Positions 39,145-47,859 of a DNA stretch of 64,000 nucleotides are shown here, one piece after another. Made by a program: the position numbers and the translations under genes. Positions within the stretch are counted from its first letter, which is position 1. Each line of letters opens with the position of its first letter. Under the pieces are notes generated by a model. That model did not search any database. It worked only from the letters and a program-made list of their open reading frames with translations, and had not been told where the DNA came from. The DNA is from Mycobacterium sp. 1245805.9 (lineage in GTDB: Bacteria; Actinomycetota; Actinomycetes; Mycobacteriales; Mycobacteriaceae), in contig NZ_LZKR01000223.1 in NCBI RefSeq assembly GCF_001672915.1, positions 1-64,000 on the forward strand, read 5' to 3'.

Positions 39145-40475
39145 GCGTGCGGGAGGGCAAGCAGCGCAAGCCGATTCATTTGGCCGCCCACTTCCCGGGC
39201 GTCAACAACACCACGGTGTGGACCGACCCGAGTTCGGGCAGCCAGATCGAGTTCGAGTCGTTCGTGCACCTGGCCCGCATTGCCGAACGCGGGCTGTTCG
39301 ACTTCTTCTTCCTGGCCGAGGGGCTGCGGCTGCGGGAGCACCGCGGCCGCATCTACGACCTGGACGTGGTGGGCCGCCCGGACACCTTCACGGTGCTGGC
39401 CGCGCTCGCCGGCGTCACCGACCGGATCGGGTTGACCGGGACCATCAACACCACCTTCAACGAACCCTTCGAGGTGGCAAGGCAATTCGCGTCGCTCGAC
39501 CACCTGTCCGGCGGCCGCGCCGGCTGGAACATGGTGACCTCGTCGGACGCCTTCACCGGCGCCAACTTCCGCCGCGGCGGTTTCCTCGACCACGCCGACC
39601 GGTACGCGCGGGCCGAGGAGTTCCTCGCCGTGGCCCGCCAGTTCTGGGACAGCTGGCAAGCCGGCGCCGTGCTGGCCGACGTCGGGGCGGGGGTCTATGC
39701 CGACCCCGACCGGATCCGCAGCGTCGAACACCGTGGCCCGCAGTTCGACGTGCGCGGCTTCGCCACACTGCCGGCGGGGCCGCAGGGGCACCCGATTCTG
39801 CTGCAGGCCGGCGACTCCGCCGACGGCCGCGCGTTCGGCGCCCGCAACGCCGACGCCCTGTTCACGCTGCACTCGTCGCTGGAAGACGGGCAGCGCTACT
39901 ACGCCGACGTCAAGGGCCGCGCCGCGTCCTATGGCCGGGATCCCAACCAGCTCAAGGTCTTTCCGGCGGCGACGTTCGTCCTCGGCGACACCGATGCCGA
40001 GGCGCAGGACCGGGCGCGGCACATCCGCTACCAACAGGTCAGCGGCGCGACGGCGATCGCGATGCTCGAGCAGGTCTGGGGCCGCGAGCTGTCCGACCAT
40101 GACCCGGACGGCCCGCTGCCCGATTTCGACCCGGTCGTCGACAGCGCGATCACGCAGGGCCGGGTGCGGCACGGCGACCCGGTCGCCGTCGCCCGCAGCT
40201 GGCGCGAACGCGCTTTAGCCGAGAACCTGTCGATCCGCGAGCTGGTCATTGCGGTCACCAGCCGCCAGCAGTTCGTCGGCACGCCGACGCGAATCGCCGA
40301 CGAGATCGACACCTACATCCAGGCCGACGCGTGCGACGGCTTCATCCTGGTGCCGCACCTGACGCCGCGCGGCCTCGACGAGTTCGTCGACCGGGTGGTG
40401 CCGGTGCTACAGGAACGCGGCGCGTTCCGCACGGAGTACACCGGCGCGACGCTGCGGGACCACCTGGGGCTGTAA
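39141..40475 (+). CDS. LLM-class flavin-dependent oxidoreductase C (NtaA/DmoA type)
   Basis: This 444-residue monooxygenase shows the NtaA/SnaA/DszA hallmarks: H-L-A-A-H-F-P-G-V-N near the start, F-D-F-F-F-L-A-E-G near 55, T-T-F-N-E-P-F-E-V-A-R near 100, F-A-S-L-D-H-L-S-G-G-R-A-G-W-N-M-V-T-S near 118, H-A-D-R-Y-A-R-A-E-E-F, and L-L-Q-A-G-D-S near 215. Relatives oxidise dimethyl sulfide, nitrilotriacetate or dibenzothiophene sulfone with FMNH2. It ends the DUF3054-to-LLM run and is convergent with the SnoaL gene (6 bp). Confidence 0.92.
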   Translation: MSVREGKQRKPIHLAAHFPGVNNTTVWTDPSSGSQIEFESFVHLARIAERGLFDFFFLAEGLRLREHRGRIYDLDVVGRPDTFTVLAALAGVTDRIGLTGTINTTFNEPFEVARQFASLDHLSGGRAGWNMVTSSDAFTGANFRRGGFLDHADRYARAEEFLAVARQFWDSWQAGAVLADVGAGVYADPDRIRSVEHRGPQFDVRGFATLPAGPQGHPILLQAGDSADGRAFGARNADALFTLHSSLEDGQRYYADVKGRAASYGRDPNQLKVFPAATFVLGDTDAEAQDRARHIRYQQVSGATAIAMLEQVWGRELSDHDPDGPLPDFDPVVDSAITQGRVRHGDPVAVARSWRERALAENLSIRELVIAVTSRQQFVGTPTRIADEIDTYIQADACDGFILVPHLTPRGLDEFVDRVVPVLQERGAFRTEYTGATLRDHLGL

Positions 40476-40481
40476 CGCGCC

Positions 40482-40940
40482 CTACTTGTGGTACGCGTCG
40501 TCCTGGATGACCTTCACGCCGCGCCAGCCCCAGTAGACGCAGTGGCGCTGGATCAACCCGTCGGCGATCTCCATGACCTCGACGAAATCCATTTGCTCAC
40601 CGTCGGGCGCGTCGCGCGGGTATTCGAACATCATCGTTCGCGCACCGTCGGTGAGGTAGCCGGTGCGGTAGTAGGTGCGCAACGGCGGCTTGCGGGCGGC
40701 GACCCGCTCGAGCAGCGGCCGCAATTCGCTGTGGCCATGGACTATTCCGGTTTCGGTGCCCAACGTCAGCGGAACCGCCGGGCTCTCCAGCACGGCGTCG
40801 GGGGCATAGAGCGCCAGGAGCGCGTCGACGTCGTCTTCGCTGAGCGCCTTGTCCCACTCGTGGTAGATGCGTTCGGCCGCCTGCTGGAAACTCTCGTTGT
40901 CTGGCATGCGCACCGAGTACCCGGCTGGCGCGAATCTCAT
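40482..40940 (-). CDS. SnoaL/NTF2-like protein
   Basis: This ~152-residue small alpha+beta-barrel domain has Y-H-E-W-D-K-A-L-S-E-D-D-V-D-A-L-L-A-L-Y-A-P-D-A-V near residues 25-50, G-H-S-E-L-R-P-L-L-E and M-D-F-V-E-V-M-E-I. Such proteins are isomerases, hydrolases or ligand-binding accessory proteins. ATG 40940 overlaps the stop of the upstream STAS pseudogene (TGATG), showing former coupling. An internal ATG (40907) is an alternative start. Function cannot be set from sequence. Confidence 0.82.
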   Translation of the reverse strand: MRFAPAGYSVRMPDNESFQQAAERIYHEWDKALSEDDVDALLALYAPDAVLESPAVPLTLGTETGIVHGHSELRPLLERVAARKPPLRTYYRTGYLTDGARTMMFEYPRDAPDGEQMDFVEVMEIADGLIQRHCVYWGWRGVKVIQDDAYHK

Positions 40941-41354
40941 CACGATTCGACCGAGGCGGAAAGCTTGGTGCCGGCGAGTTTGACGAGGCTGACGATCGCG
41001 GCGCTCACGCCGCCGATGTATGCCTTGGCCATGTCAAGCGTGGACGCGTCGGCGCCGCCCGGCAACGAATTGAGCCACGCGACTGCGTCGTCGCGTTCGT
41101 TGTCCTGATACACCCGCACCGGACACGGCATCCACGCGCCGATGCTGCGGGCCGGCATCCGAATCCAGCCAAGATCGCTCACAACCGCGCAGCCATCGAG
41201 CAGCCGTGAGTAGCTCACCCCGAGTCGGGCATCCGCCCACAGCGCACCCGGTGTGATGCGCTGGAAGCCCGGGCCGAACTGGTACGGCCGTTACGGTTCC
41301 GACGGCTTCCAAGGCCTGGACCCCGTCGGGCATGCCCGTTAGTTCTTTCAGCAC
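40940..41354 (-). pseudogene. STAS/SpoIIAA-like protein, broken by an out-of-frame deletion
   Basis: From GTG 41354 the frame reads L-K-E-L-T-G-M-P-D-G-V-Q-A-L-E-A-V-G-T-V-T, the N-terminal strand of STAS/SEC14-like domains. The rest (F-G-P-G-F-Q-R-I-T-P-G-A-L-W-A-D-A-R-L-G, then V-V-S-D-L-G-W-I-R and M-P-C-P-V-R-V-Y) continues in another frame right after. About 25 residues between these parts are missing compared with relatives. A deletion near 41275-41290 therefore removed coding sequence and shifted the frame. A shorter 92-codon piece (40940-41218) could still be translated. Confidence 0.65.
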
Positions 41355-41382
41355 AACGCCCCCTCGCTCAGCAGGTTACGTA

Positions 41383-41419
41383 ATTGCCTAGTGCAACTAT
41401 TGCCTAATGATATAATCAT
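41383..41419 (+). promoter_or_regulatory. Promoter of the FAD monooxygenase with nested operator-like repeats
   Basis: A consensus TATAAT (41411-41416) lies 30 bp before ATG 41447, which has GGAGGAGG just upstream. ATGAT-ATA-ATCAT (41407-41419) is a palindrome over the -10 box. Upstream lie TTGC-CTAGT-GCAA (41384-41396) and two direct copies of ATTGCCTA (41383, 41399). The AT-rich cluster suggests control by a MarR- or TetR-type repressor. Confidence 0.55.
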
Positions 41420-41446
41420 GTTGGCTGCATTGGAGGAGGTCCGCGC

Positions 41447-42637
41447 ATGAAGGTTGCCATCGTCGGAGCCGGCATCGCCGGCCCGACGCTCGCGTACTGG
41501 CTTTGTCGTTACGGCCACGAGCCGACCCTGATAGAAAAGGCGCCGCGGCTGCGCACGGGCGGCTACGTGGTGGATTTCTGGGGTGGCGGCTATTCCGTCG
41601 CCGAACGGATGGGGCTTACGCCGGAATTGCACGCCGCCGGTTACGTGGTCCGGGAAGTGCGCCTGGTGGACCGGAATTCGCGGAAGGTGGGGGGCTTTTC
41701 GGCGGAGTCGTTCCAGCGCAACCTCGATGGCCGCTTCGTCACCATTCCGCGCGGGGATCTCGCGGCAATGATCCATCGCTCGATCGACCCGCATGTCGAA
41801 ACCGTGTTCGGTGAAAGCGTTTCGGCCATCGCGCAAGACGGCACCGGGGTTCGGGTCACGTTAGCGCGCGGCCAGTCGCGACGGTTCGACTTGGTCGTCG
41901 GCGCCGGTGGCATCCATTCGCCGGTGCGCGGCTTGGTGTTCGGGCCCGAGTCTGAATTCGAGGTCGACCTCGGCTACCGCGTGGCCGCCTTCGAAGTCCA
42001 GGGCTACCGGCCGCGCGACGAACTCATCTACCTCGCCTACACCACCCCCGGCCGAATGCTCGCGCGGTTCGCGATGCGGGGCGAAAAGACTTTACTTCTT
42101 TTCGTTTTCACTGCCGAGCACATGCGCGGTCCCGACCCACGGGACCTGCCGGAGGTCCGGACCACCCTGCGTCAGGTCTTCGGCGACACCGGGTGGGAAT
42201 GCCCCGAGATCCTGCGAGAACTCGACGGCGCCCCCGACGTGTACTTCGACCGTGTGAGCCAAATCGTCATGGACCGCTGGTCGCAGGGGCGGGTCGCGCT
42301 CATCGGCGACGCCGCGGCCGCGGTCTCGTTGTTGGCGGGGGAGGGGACGGGTCTGGCGATGGTGCAGGGCTACGTGCTCGCCGGCGAACTCGGCCGCGAC
42401 GGTGCCGATCACCGCGAGGCGTTTCTGCGCTATGAACGGCGGCTGCGTCCGATCGTCGAGGCCAGGCAGCGGTCGGCGCGCGCGTTCGCCTCGATGTTCG
42501 CGCCGAAGACTGCGCTCGGATTGTGGGCCCGGAATCAGTCATCCAAATTGCTGGACATCCCGTGGCTGGCCGACCGGCTCATCGGGAGCGAATTCCGCGA
42601 CGACATCGCCTTGCCCGAGTATGTCGATTCGCGCTAG
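41447..42637 (+). CDS. FAD-dependent aromatic-ring hydroxylase-type monooxygenase
   Basis: This 396-residue group A flavin monooxygenase has V-A-I-V-G-A-G-I-A-G-P-T-L-A at residues 3-16 (FAD), the F-D-L-V-V-G-A-G-G-I-H-S motif near 150, and G-R-V-A-L-I-G-D-A-A-A-A-V near 285. The D-G-like inner motif and the loop G-E-G-T-G-L-A-M-V-Q are also seen. It resembles PHBH/TetX-like enzymes acting on small aromatics or xenobiotics. It is preceded by an unusually strong, AT-rich regulated promoter and diverges from the STAS pseudogene. Substrate unknown. Confidence 0.9.
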   Translation: MKVAIVGAGIAGPTLAYWLCRYGHEPTLIEKAPRLRTGGYVVDFWGGGYSVAERMGLTPELHAAGYVVREVRLVDRNSRKVGGFSAESFQRNLDGRFVTIPRGDLAAMIHRSIDPHVETVFGESVSAIAQDGTGVRVTLARGQSRRFDLVVGAGGIHSPVRGLVFGPESEFEVDLGYRVAAFEVQGYRPRDELIYLAYTTPGRMLARFAMRGEKTLLLFVFTAEHMRGPDPRDLPEVRTTLRQVFGDTGWECPEILRELDGAPDVYFDRVSQIVMDRWSQGRVALIGDAAAAVSLLAGEGTGLAMVQGYVLAGELGRDGADHREAFLRYERRLRPIVEARQRSARAFASMFAPKTALGLWARNQSSKLLDIPWLADRLIGSEFRDDIALPEYVDSR

Positions 42638-42653
42638 CTCTTCGCCCAGTTCG

Positions 42654-43391
42654 TCATTGCGCCCGCTTGAGCGCCGCCTCCGTCGCCTCGCGGATGGGGC
42701 CGCGCCACACGTCGCCGTGACCGGGCAGCAGCACCTCGGTGTCCAGCGCGGCCAGCGCCTCCAGGCTGCGCAGGCAGTTCTGCTGGTCGTGGCTGAACAC
42801 CGCCGGTAGCAGTTGGGGCCCGCCGCGGCGCAGCAGCGGGTGGCCGGTGATCAGCGCGTCGCCACTGGCCAGCACGCCGTCGACGACATATGAGCAATGC
42901 CCGCCGGTGTGTCCCGGGGTGGCGACGGCCGTCGGGTTGCCGGGCAGGCCGGCGGCCACCTCGGCGGTCAGCGGCAGCGTCGACGGGATGCCGTCGCGGA
43001 TCAGCCCGCCGTTGCGCACCACGTGAACGCCCCAGACCGCCCACCGCGGCCGCCAAATGCGCAGTGCCACATCGAGAATGGACACCTGCTCCAGGTACTC
43101 GCGCTTGGCGTGCCCCACCTCGTCGGCGTGGCAGTACACCGGGGTGCCGTGCTCGCGGGCGAACCAGATCGCCGAGCCCAAATGGTCGATGTGTGCGTGG
43201 GTCAGCAGGATGGCGCGCACGTCGCCCGCGCCGTAGCCCAGCTGGCACAGCGAGGCCAACACGTCCTCGCGGTCCCCGGGGTATCCGGCGTCGATCAGCA
43301 TCACGCCGGCGCCGTCGACGACAAGGGTCCAGTTAACGGCGTGGCCCTGGGCGAGGTAGACGGTGTCGGTGACCTGAACTAGCTGCGCCAT
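42654..43391 (-). CDS. Metallo-beta-lactamase-fold hydrolase (Rv0406c-like)
   Basis: This 245-residue MBL-fold protein has the full metal site: L-T-H-A-H-I-D-H-L-G (H-x-H-x-D-H near residue 65), H-T-G-G-H-C (His near 168), S-G-D-A near 178, and the final P-G-H-G-D near 226. Members hydrolyse thioesters, phosphodiesters or lactones. It diverges from fgd1 (29 bp between starts), as Rv0406c does in M. tuberculosis, marking the return to conserved synteny. Confidence 0.92.
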   Translation of the reverse strand: MAQLVQVTDTVYLAQGHAVNWTLVVDGAGVMLIDAGYPGDREDVLASLCQLGYGAGDVRAILLTHAHIDHLGSAIWFAREHGTPVYCHADEVGHAKREYLEQVSILDVALRIWRPRWAVWGVHVVRNGGLIRDGIPSTLPLTAEVAAGLPGNPTAVATPGHTGGHCSYVVDGVLASGDALITGHPLLRRGGPQLLPAVFSHDQQNCLRSLEALAALDTEVLLPGHGDVWRGPIREATEAALKRAQ

Positions 43392-43420
43392 GCCCGCGAG
43401 TCTAGGAGTAGAAATAAGCC

Positions 43421-44431
43421 GTGGCTGAACTCAAACTTGGATACAAGGCGTCCGCCGAACAATTCGCACCCCGTGAGCTCGTCGAACTCGCTGTCGCCGC
43501 CGAAGCGCACGGCATGGACAGCGCAACCGTCAGCGACCACTTCCAACCGTGGCGGCACAAGGGCGGGCACGCCCCGTTCTCGCTGGCCTGGATGACCGCG
43601 GTCGGGGAGCGCACCGAACGGATCGTGCTGGGCACCTCGGTGCTCACCCCGACCTTCCGGTACAACCCCGCCGTCATCGCCCAGGCCTTCGCCACCATGG
43701 GCTGCCTCTACCCGAACCGCATCTTCCTGGGCGTCGGCACCGGCGAGGCGTTGAACGAGATCGCCACCGGATACGAGGGCGAGTGGCCGGAGTTCAAGGA
43801 GCGCTACGCGCGGCTGCGCGAGTCGGTGAAACTGATGCGCGAACTGTGGCTCGGCGACCGTGTCGACTTCCAGGGCGAGTACTACAAGACGAAGGGCGCC
43901 TCGATCTACGACGTGCCCGAGGGCGGTATCCCGATCTACATCGCCGCGGGCGGACCGCAGGTGGCGAAGTACGCCGGGCGCGCCGGCGACGGTTTCATCT
44001 GCACCTCCGGCAAGGGCGAAGAGCTCTACAAGGACAAGCTGATCCCCGCGATGCGCGAGGGCGCCGAAGCGGCGGGCAAGAACCCCGACGATATCGACCG
44101 GATGATCGAGATCAAGATCTCCTACGACACCGACCCGGAACTGGCCCGGGAGAACACCCGGTTCTGGGCGCCGCTCTCGCTGACCGCCGAGCAGAAGCAC
44201 AGCATCGACGACCCGATCGAGATGGAGAAGGCCGCCGACGCGCTGCCGATCGAGCAGATCACCAAGCGCTGGATCGTCGCGTCGGACCCCGACGAGGCCG
44301 TCGAAAAGGTCGGGCAATACGTCGAGTGGGGCCTCAACCACCTGGTGTTCCACGCGCCGGGTCACGACCAGCGCCGGTTCCTGGAGCTCTTCGAAAAGGA
44401 CCTGGCGCCCAGGCTGCGCCGACTTGGCTGA
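43421..44431 (+). CDS. fgd1: F420-dependent glucose-6-phosphate dehydrogenase
   Basis: This 336-residue TIM-barrel enzyme reduces coenzyme F420 with glucose 6-phosphate, feeding F420H2 reactions. It has the active-site His in V-S-D-H-F-Q-P-W near residue 40, the Trp in the same motif, G-T-S-V-L-T-P-T near 73, the G-V-G-T-G-E-A-L-N-E loop near 107 (Glu ~109), and Y-I-A-A-G-G-P near 170. The start is GTG 43421. Its end overlaps the TTG start of pta by 8 bp. This gene is a strong mycobacterial/actinobacterial marker. Confidence 0.97.
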   Translation: MAELKLGYKASAEQFAPRELVELAVAAEAHGMDSATVSDHFQPWRHKGGHAPFSLAWMTAVGERTERIVLGTSVLTPTFRYNPAVIAQAFATMGCLYPNRIFLGVGTGEALNEIATGYEGEWPEFKERYARLRESVKLMRELWLGDRVDFQGEYYKTKGASIYDVPEGGIPIYIAAGGPQVAKYAGRAGDGFICTSGKGEELYKDKLIPAMREGAEAAGKNPDDIDRMIEIKISYDTDPELARENTRFWAPLSLTAEQKHSIDDPIEMEKAADALPIEQITKRWIVASDPDEAVEKVGQYVEWGLNHLVFHAPGHDQRRFLELFEKDLAPRLRRLG

Positions 44432-46520
44432 ACCCGGGCCTTTAGCGGCACCTTCGTCAAAGGCCATCTACATCGCCGCGCCCGAGCCGGAGACCGGCAA
44501 GTCGACGATCGCGCTGGGGCTGCTGCACCGCCTGACCGCGACCGTCGCCAGGGTCGGCGTGTTCCGCCCGATCACGCGCCTCGGCGAGGACCGCGATTAC
44601 ATCCTCGAGCTGCTGCTCGAGCACACTACCGCCGGCCTGTCCTATGAGCAGTGTGTCGGCGTGACCTACCAGCAGCTGCACGCCGACAGCGACGGCGCGA
44701 TCGCGAGCATCGTCGACTCCTACCACGCGATGGCGCAGGCCTGCGACGTCGTCGTGATCGTCGGCAGCGACTACACGGACGTCACGCGGCCCGCCGAGCT
44801 CTCCGTCAACGCGCGCATCGCGGCCAACCTCGGCGCGCCGGTGCTGCTCGCGGTGAGCGGCAAGGGGCGCACCCCGACCGAGGTAGCCGGCGTCGTCGAG
44901 GTGTGCCTGGCCGAGCTGAACGCCCAGCACGCCCACACCGCGGCGGTGGTGGCCAACCGGTGCGACCCGGCGCGGCTGGCGGAGGTCAGCGCGGCGTTGC
45001 GGGCGTTCACCCAGCGCAGCTACGTGCTGCCCGAGGCGCCGCTGCTGTGCGCGCCGACGGTGGCCGAGCTGGAGCGGGCCGTGGGCGGGACACCGGTCAG
45101 CGGCGAAGCGTCGCTGCGCGAGCGCGAGGTCACCGACGTGCTGGTCGCCGGGATGACCGCCGATCACGTGCTGGAACGGCTGCGCGACGGCCAGGCGGTG
45201 ATCACCCCGGGCGACCGCTCCGACGTGGTGCTGGCCGTCGCCAGCGCCCATGCGGCGGAAGGGTTTCCGTCGCTGTCGTGCCTGGTGCTCAACGGCGGGT
45301 TCGAGCTGCATCCGTCGATCGCGGCGCTGGTGAGCGGTCTGCGGCTGCGGCTGCCGATCATCGCGACCGCGCTGGGCACCTACGACGCGGCCAGCGCGGC
45401 CGCCGCGGCCCGCGGCCGGGTCACCGCGACGTCGCAGCGCAAGATCGACACCGCGCTCGAGCTGATGGACCGCCACGTCGACATCGCGGATCTGCTTGCC
45501 CAGCTGACGATTTCGGTTCCGACCGTGATCACCCCGCAGATGTTCACCTACCAGCTGCGGCTGCGGGCCCAGGCCGACCGCAGGCACATCGTCCTCCCCG
45601 AGGGCGACGACGACCGCATCCTCCGCTCCGCCGGCCGCCTGCTGCAGCGCGGCGTCGCCGACCTGACGATCCTGGGCGACGAGGCCCAAATCCGGCTGCG
45701 CTCGGCCGAACTCGGGGTGAATCTCGACGGGGCTCAGGTGATCGACCCGCTGGAGAGTGAATTGCTTGGTCAGTTCGCCGACCAGTACGCGGAGCTGCGC
45801 AAGGCGAAGGGCATCACCGCCGAGCACGCCCGCGAGATCATGCGCGACGCCACGTATTTCGGCACCATGCTGGTGCACAACGGCGCCGTCGACGGCATGG
45901 TGTCGGGCGCAGCGCACACCACCGCGCACACCGTCCGGCCGGCGTTCGAGATCATCAAGACCGTGCCGGACGTCTCCACCGTCTCCAGCGTCTTCTTCAT
46001 GTGCCTGCCCGACCGGGTGCTGGTCTACGGCGACTGCGCGATCATCCCCAATCCGACGTCCGAGCAGCTCGCCGACATCGCGATCAGCTCCGCCCGCACT
46101 GCCGCGCAGTTCGGCGTCGAGCCGAGGGTGGCCATGCTGTCCTACTCGACCGGCGACTCCGGCACCGGCGCCGACGTCGACAAGGTCAGGGCAGCAACGG
46201 ATTTGGTGCGCCAACGCGATCCGAACCTGCTGGTAGAGGGGCCCATTCAGTACGACGCCGCGATCGAGCCGTCCGTCGCGGCCACCAAGCTGCGGGATTC
46301 CCCGGTGGCCGGGCACGCCACGGTGCTGATCTTTCCGGACCTCAACACCGGCAACAACACCTACAAGGCGGTGCAGCGCAGCGCCGGGGCCATCGCGATC
46401 GGCCCGGTGCTGCAGGGGCTGCGCAAGCCCGTCAACGACCTGTCCCGCGGCGCGCTGGTCGAGGACATCGTGAACACCGTCGCGATCACCGCGATCCAGG
46501 CACAGGCCCTCCATGGCTGA
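44424..46520 (+). CDS. pta: Phosphate acetyltransferase (long DRTGG form)
   Basis: This ~698-residue enzyme interconverts acetyl-CoA and acetyl phosphate. An N-terminal P-loop/BioD-like domain begins with I-A-A-P-E-P-E-T-G-K-S-T near residue 16. A middle DRTGG domain lies around 215-330 and the C-terminal PTA domain from ~390 (R-Q-L-R-L-R-A-Q...-like start, V-S-G-A-A-H-T-T-A near 493, Y-S-T-G-D-S-G-T-G near 573). The start is a TTG overlapping the fgd1 stop. Its end overlaps ackA by 8 bp. Pta-AckA together handle acetate overflow or use. Confidence 0.95.
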   Translation: MAEPGPLAAPSSKAIYIAAPEPETGKSTIALGLLHRLTATVARVGVFRPITRLGEDRDYILELLLEHTTAGLSYEQCVGVTYQQLHADSDGAIASIVDSYHAMAQACDVVVIVGSDYTDVTRPAELSVNARIAANLGAPVLLAVSGKGRTPTEVAGVVEVCLAELNAQHAHTAAVVANRCDPARLAEVSAALRAFTQRSYVLPEAPLLCAPTVAELERAVGGTPVSGEASLREREVTDVLVAGMTADHVLERLRDGQAVITPGDRSDVVLAVASAHAAEGFPSLSCLVLNGGFELHPSIAALVSGLRLRLPIIATALGTYDAASAAAAARGRVTATSQRKIDTALELMDRHVDIADLLAQLTISVPTVITPQMFTYQLRLRAQADRRHIVLPEGDDDRILRSAGRLLQRGVADLTILGDEAQIRLRSAELGVNLDGAQVIDPLESELLGQFADQYAELRKAKGITAEHAREIMRDATYFGTMLVHNGAVDGMVSGAAHTTAHTVRPAFEIIKTVPDVSTVSSVFFMCLPDRVLVYGDCAIIPNPTSEQLADIAISSARTAAQFGVEPRVAMLSYSTGDSGTGADVDKVRAATDLVRQRDPNLLVEGPIQYDAAIEPSVAATKLRDSPVAGHATVLIFPDLNTGNNTYKAVQRSAGAIAIGPVLQGLRKPVNDLSRGALVEDIVNTVAITAIQAQALHG

Positions 46521-47670
46521 CGCGGGCCGCCTCGTGCTGGTGATCAACTCCGGATCGTCGTCCCTGAAATATCAACTGGTGGACCCGGATTCGGGCGCGG
46601 CGCGGGCGTCGGGCCACATCGAGCGGATCGGCGAGGACGGGTCCGAAGTTCCCGATCACGAGGCCGCGCTGCATCGCGCCTTCGACACGCTTGCCGGGGA
46701 CGGCATCGAACTGCGGACCTGTGGGCTGCTGGCGGTCGGGCACCGGGTGGTGCACGGCGGCAACGAGTTCTACCGGCCCACGTTGATGGACGACGCACGG
46801 ATCGCCGCGCTGACGAAGCTGTCCGAGTTGGCCCCGCTGCATAATCCGCCCGCGCTCAAGGGAATCGAGGTGGCGCGCAAGCTGCTGCCGGACTTTCCCC
46901 ACGTGGCGGTGTTCGACACGGCGTTCTTCCACGACATGCCTCCAGCCGCGGCGACGTACGCCATCGACCGCGAGGTGGCCGAGCGGTGGCAGATCCGCCG
47001 CTACGGGTTTCACGGCACGTCGCACCGCTACGTCAGCGAACAGGCCGCCGCCTTCCTGGACCGCCCGCTCGGTGGCCTGAAACAGATTGTGCTGCACCTG
47101 GGTAACGGTTCCTCGGCGTCGGCCATCGCCGGCACCCGGCCGATCGACACCTCGATGGGCCTGACCCCGCTGGAGGGCCTGGTGATGGGCACCCGCAGCG
47201 GCGACATCGACCCCAGCATCGTCAGCTACCTGTGGCACCGGGCCCAGATGGCCGTCGACGACGTCGAGTCGATGCTCAACCACCGGTCCGGGGTGCTGGG
47301 CCTGGCCGGCGAACGGGACTTCCGGCGGCTGCGGTCCATGATCGAATCCGGCGATGGCGCGGCGCAATTGGCCTACAGCGTGTTCATTCACCGGTTGCGC
47401 AAGTACATCGGCGCCTACCTGGCGGTGCTAGGGCACACCGACGTCATCAGCTTCACCGCCGGGATCGGCGAGAACGACGCGGCGGTGCGTCGCGATGCGG
47501 TGGCTGGCCTCGAGGAGCTGGGGGTCGTGCTCGACGAGCGCCGCAACCTTAGCGGCGGCCGGGGCGCGCGGCAGATTTCCGCGGAGTCGTCGCCGATCGC
47601 CGTGCTGGTGATACCGACCAACGAGGAACTGGCCATCGCCCGCGACTGCGTGCGCGCGCTAAGCGGTTAG
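46513..47670 (+). CDS. ackA: Acetate kinase
   Basis: This 385-residue ASKHA-fold kinase converts acetyl phosphate and ADP to acetate and ATP and back. The N-terminal phosphate loop V-L-V-I-N-S-G-S-S-S-L-K near residue 8, G-H-R-V-V-H-G-G near 76, F-D-T-A-F-F near 135, and Y-G-F-H-G-T-S-H near 163 are all seen. H-L-G-N-G-S-S, G-T-R-S-G-D-I-D and F-T-A-G-I-G-E-N near 315 complete the family set. It overlaps pta by 8 bp. In M. tuberculosis ackA is directly followed by pknG; here a DUF559-like gene is inserted between them. Confidence 0.97.
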   Translation: MADAGRLVLVINSGSSSLKYQLVDPDSGAARASGHIERIGEDGSEVPDHEAALHRAFDTLAGDGIELRTCGLLAVGHRVVHGGNEFYRPTLMDDARIAALTKLSELAPLHNPPALKGIEVARKLLPDFPHVAVFDTAFFHDMPPAAATYAIDREVAERWQIRRYGFHGTSHRYVSEQAAAFLDRPLGGLKQIVLHLGNGSSASAIAGTRPIDTSMGLTPLEGLVMGTRSGDIDPSIVSYLWHRAQMAVDDVESMLNHRSGVLGLAGERDFRRLRSMIESGDGAAQLAYSVFIHRLRKYIGAYLAVLGHTDVISFTAGIGENDAAVRRDAVAGLEELGVVLDERRNLSGGRGARQISAESSPIAVLVIPTNEELAIARDCVRALSG

Positions 47671-47731
47671 GAAGCCCAGGCTCTTTCGTCCCGGGCTGCG
47701 ACCGCGCTGTGTGTGCACCCACGGCTTTGCC

Positions 47732-47801
47732 TGTGAACTGGCGGCGGGATTCGGCCGATTTTCTCGCCCTGTATGCACACGTAAAGCCACCCATTCACAC
47801 G
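47732..47801 (+). repeat. Diverged copy of the mycobacterial intergenic repeat, upstream flank
   Basis: The stretch 47732-47781 (TGTGAACTGGC, then GCGGGATTCGG...TCGCCCTG, then GCACACG) resembles the core of the 91-bp repeats at 48718-48907, but lacks ~25 bp of their middle. A further CATTCACACG follows at 47792-47801. It stands upstream of the DUF559-like gene, so related repeats flank that gene on both sides. Confidence 0.5.
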
Positions 47802-47859
47802 CAATCACCCTGTGGATAGAGGAACTCGCGGGTTGGGGTCGGCGTGCGACCGTTCCGGC

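Noticed and set aside
43379..44467. 362-codon antisense frame opposite fgd1
   Set aside because: Shadow of fgd1; no motif, and it would overlap the divergent metallo-hydrolase start.
44457..46547. 696-codon antisense frame opposite pta
   Set aside because: Low-complexity His/Arg/Asp-rich translation without domain features. It mirrors pta codon bias.
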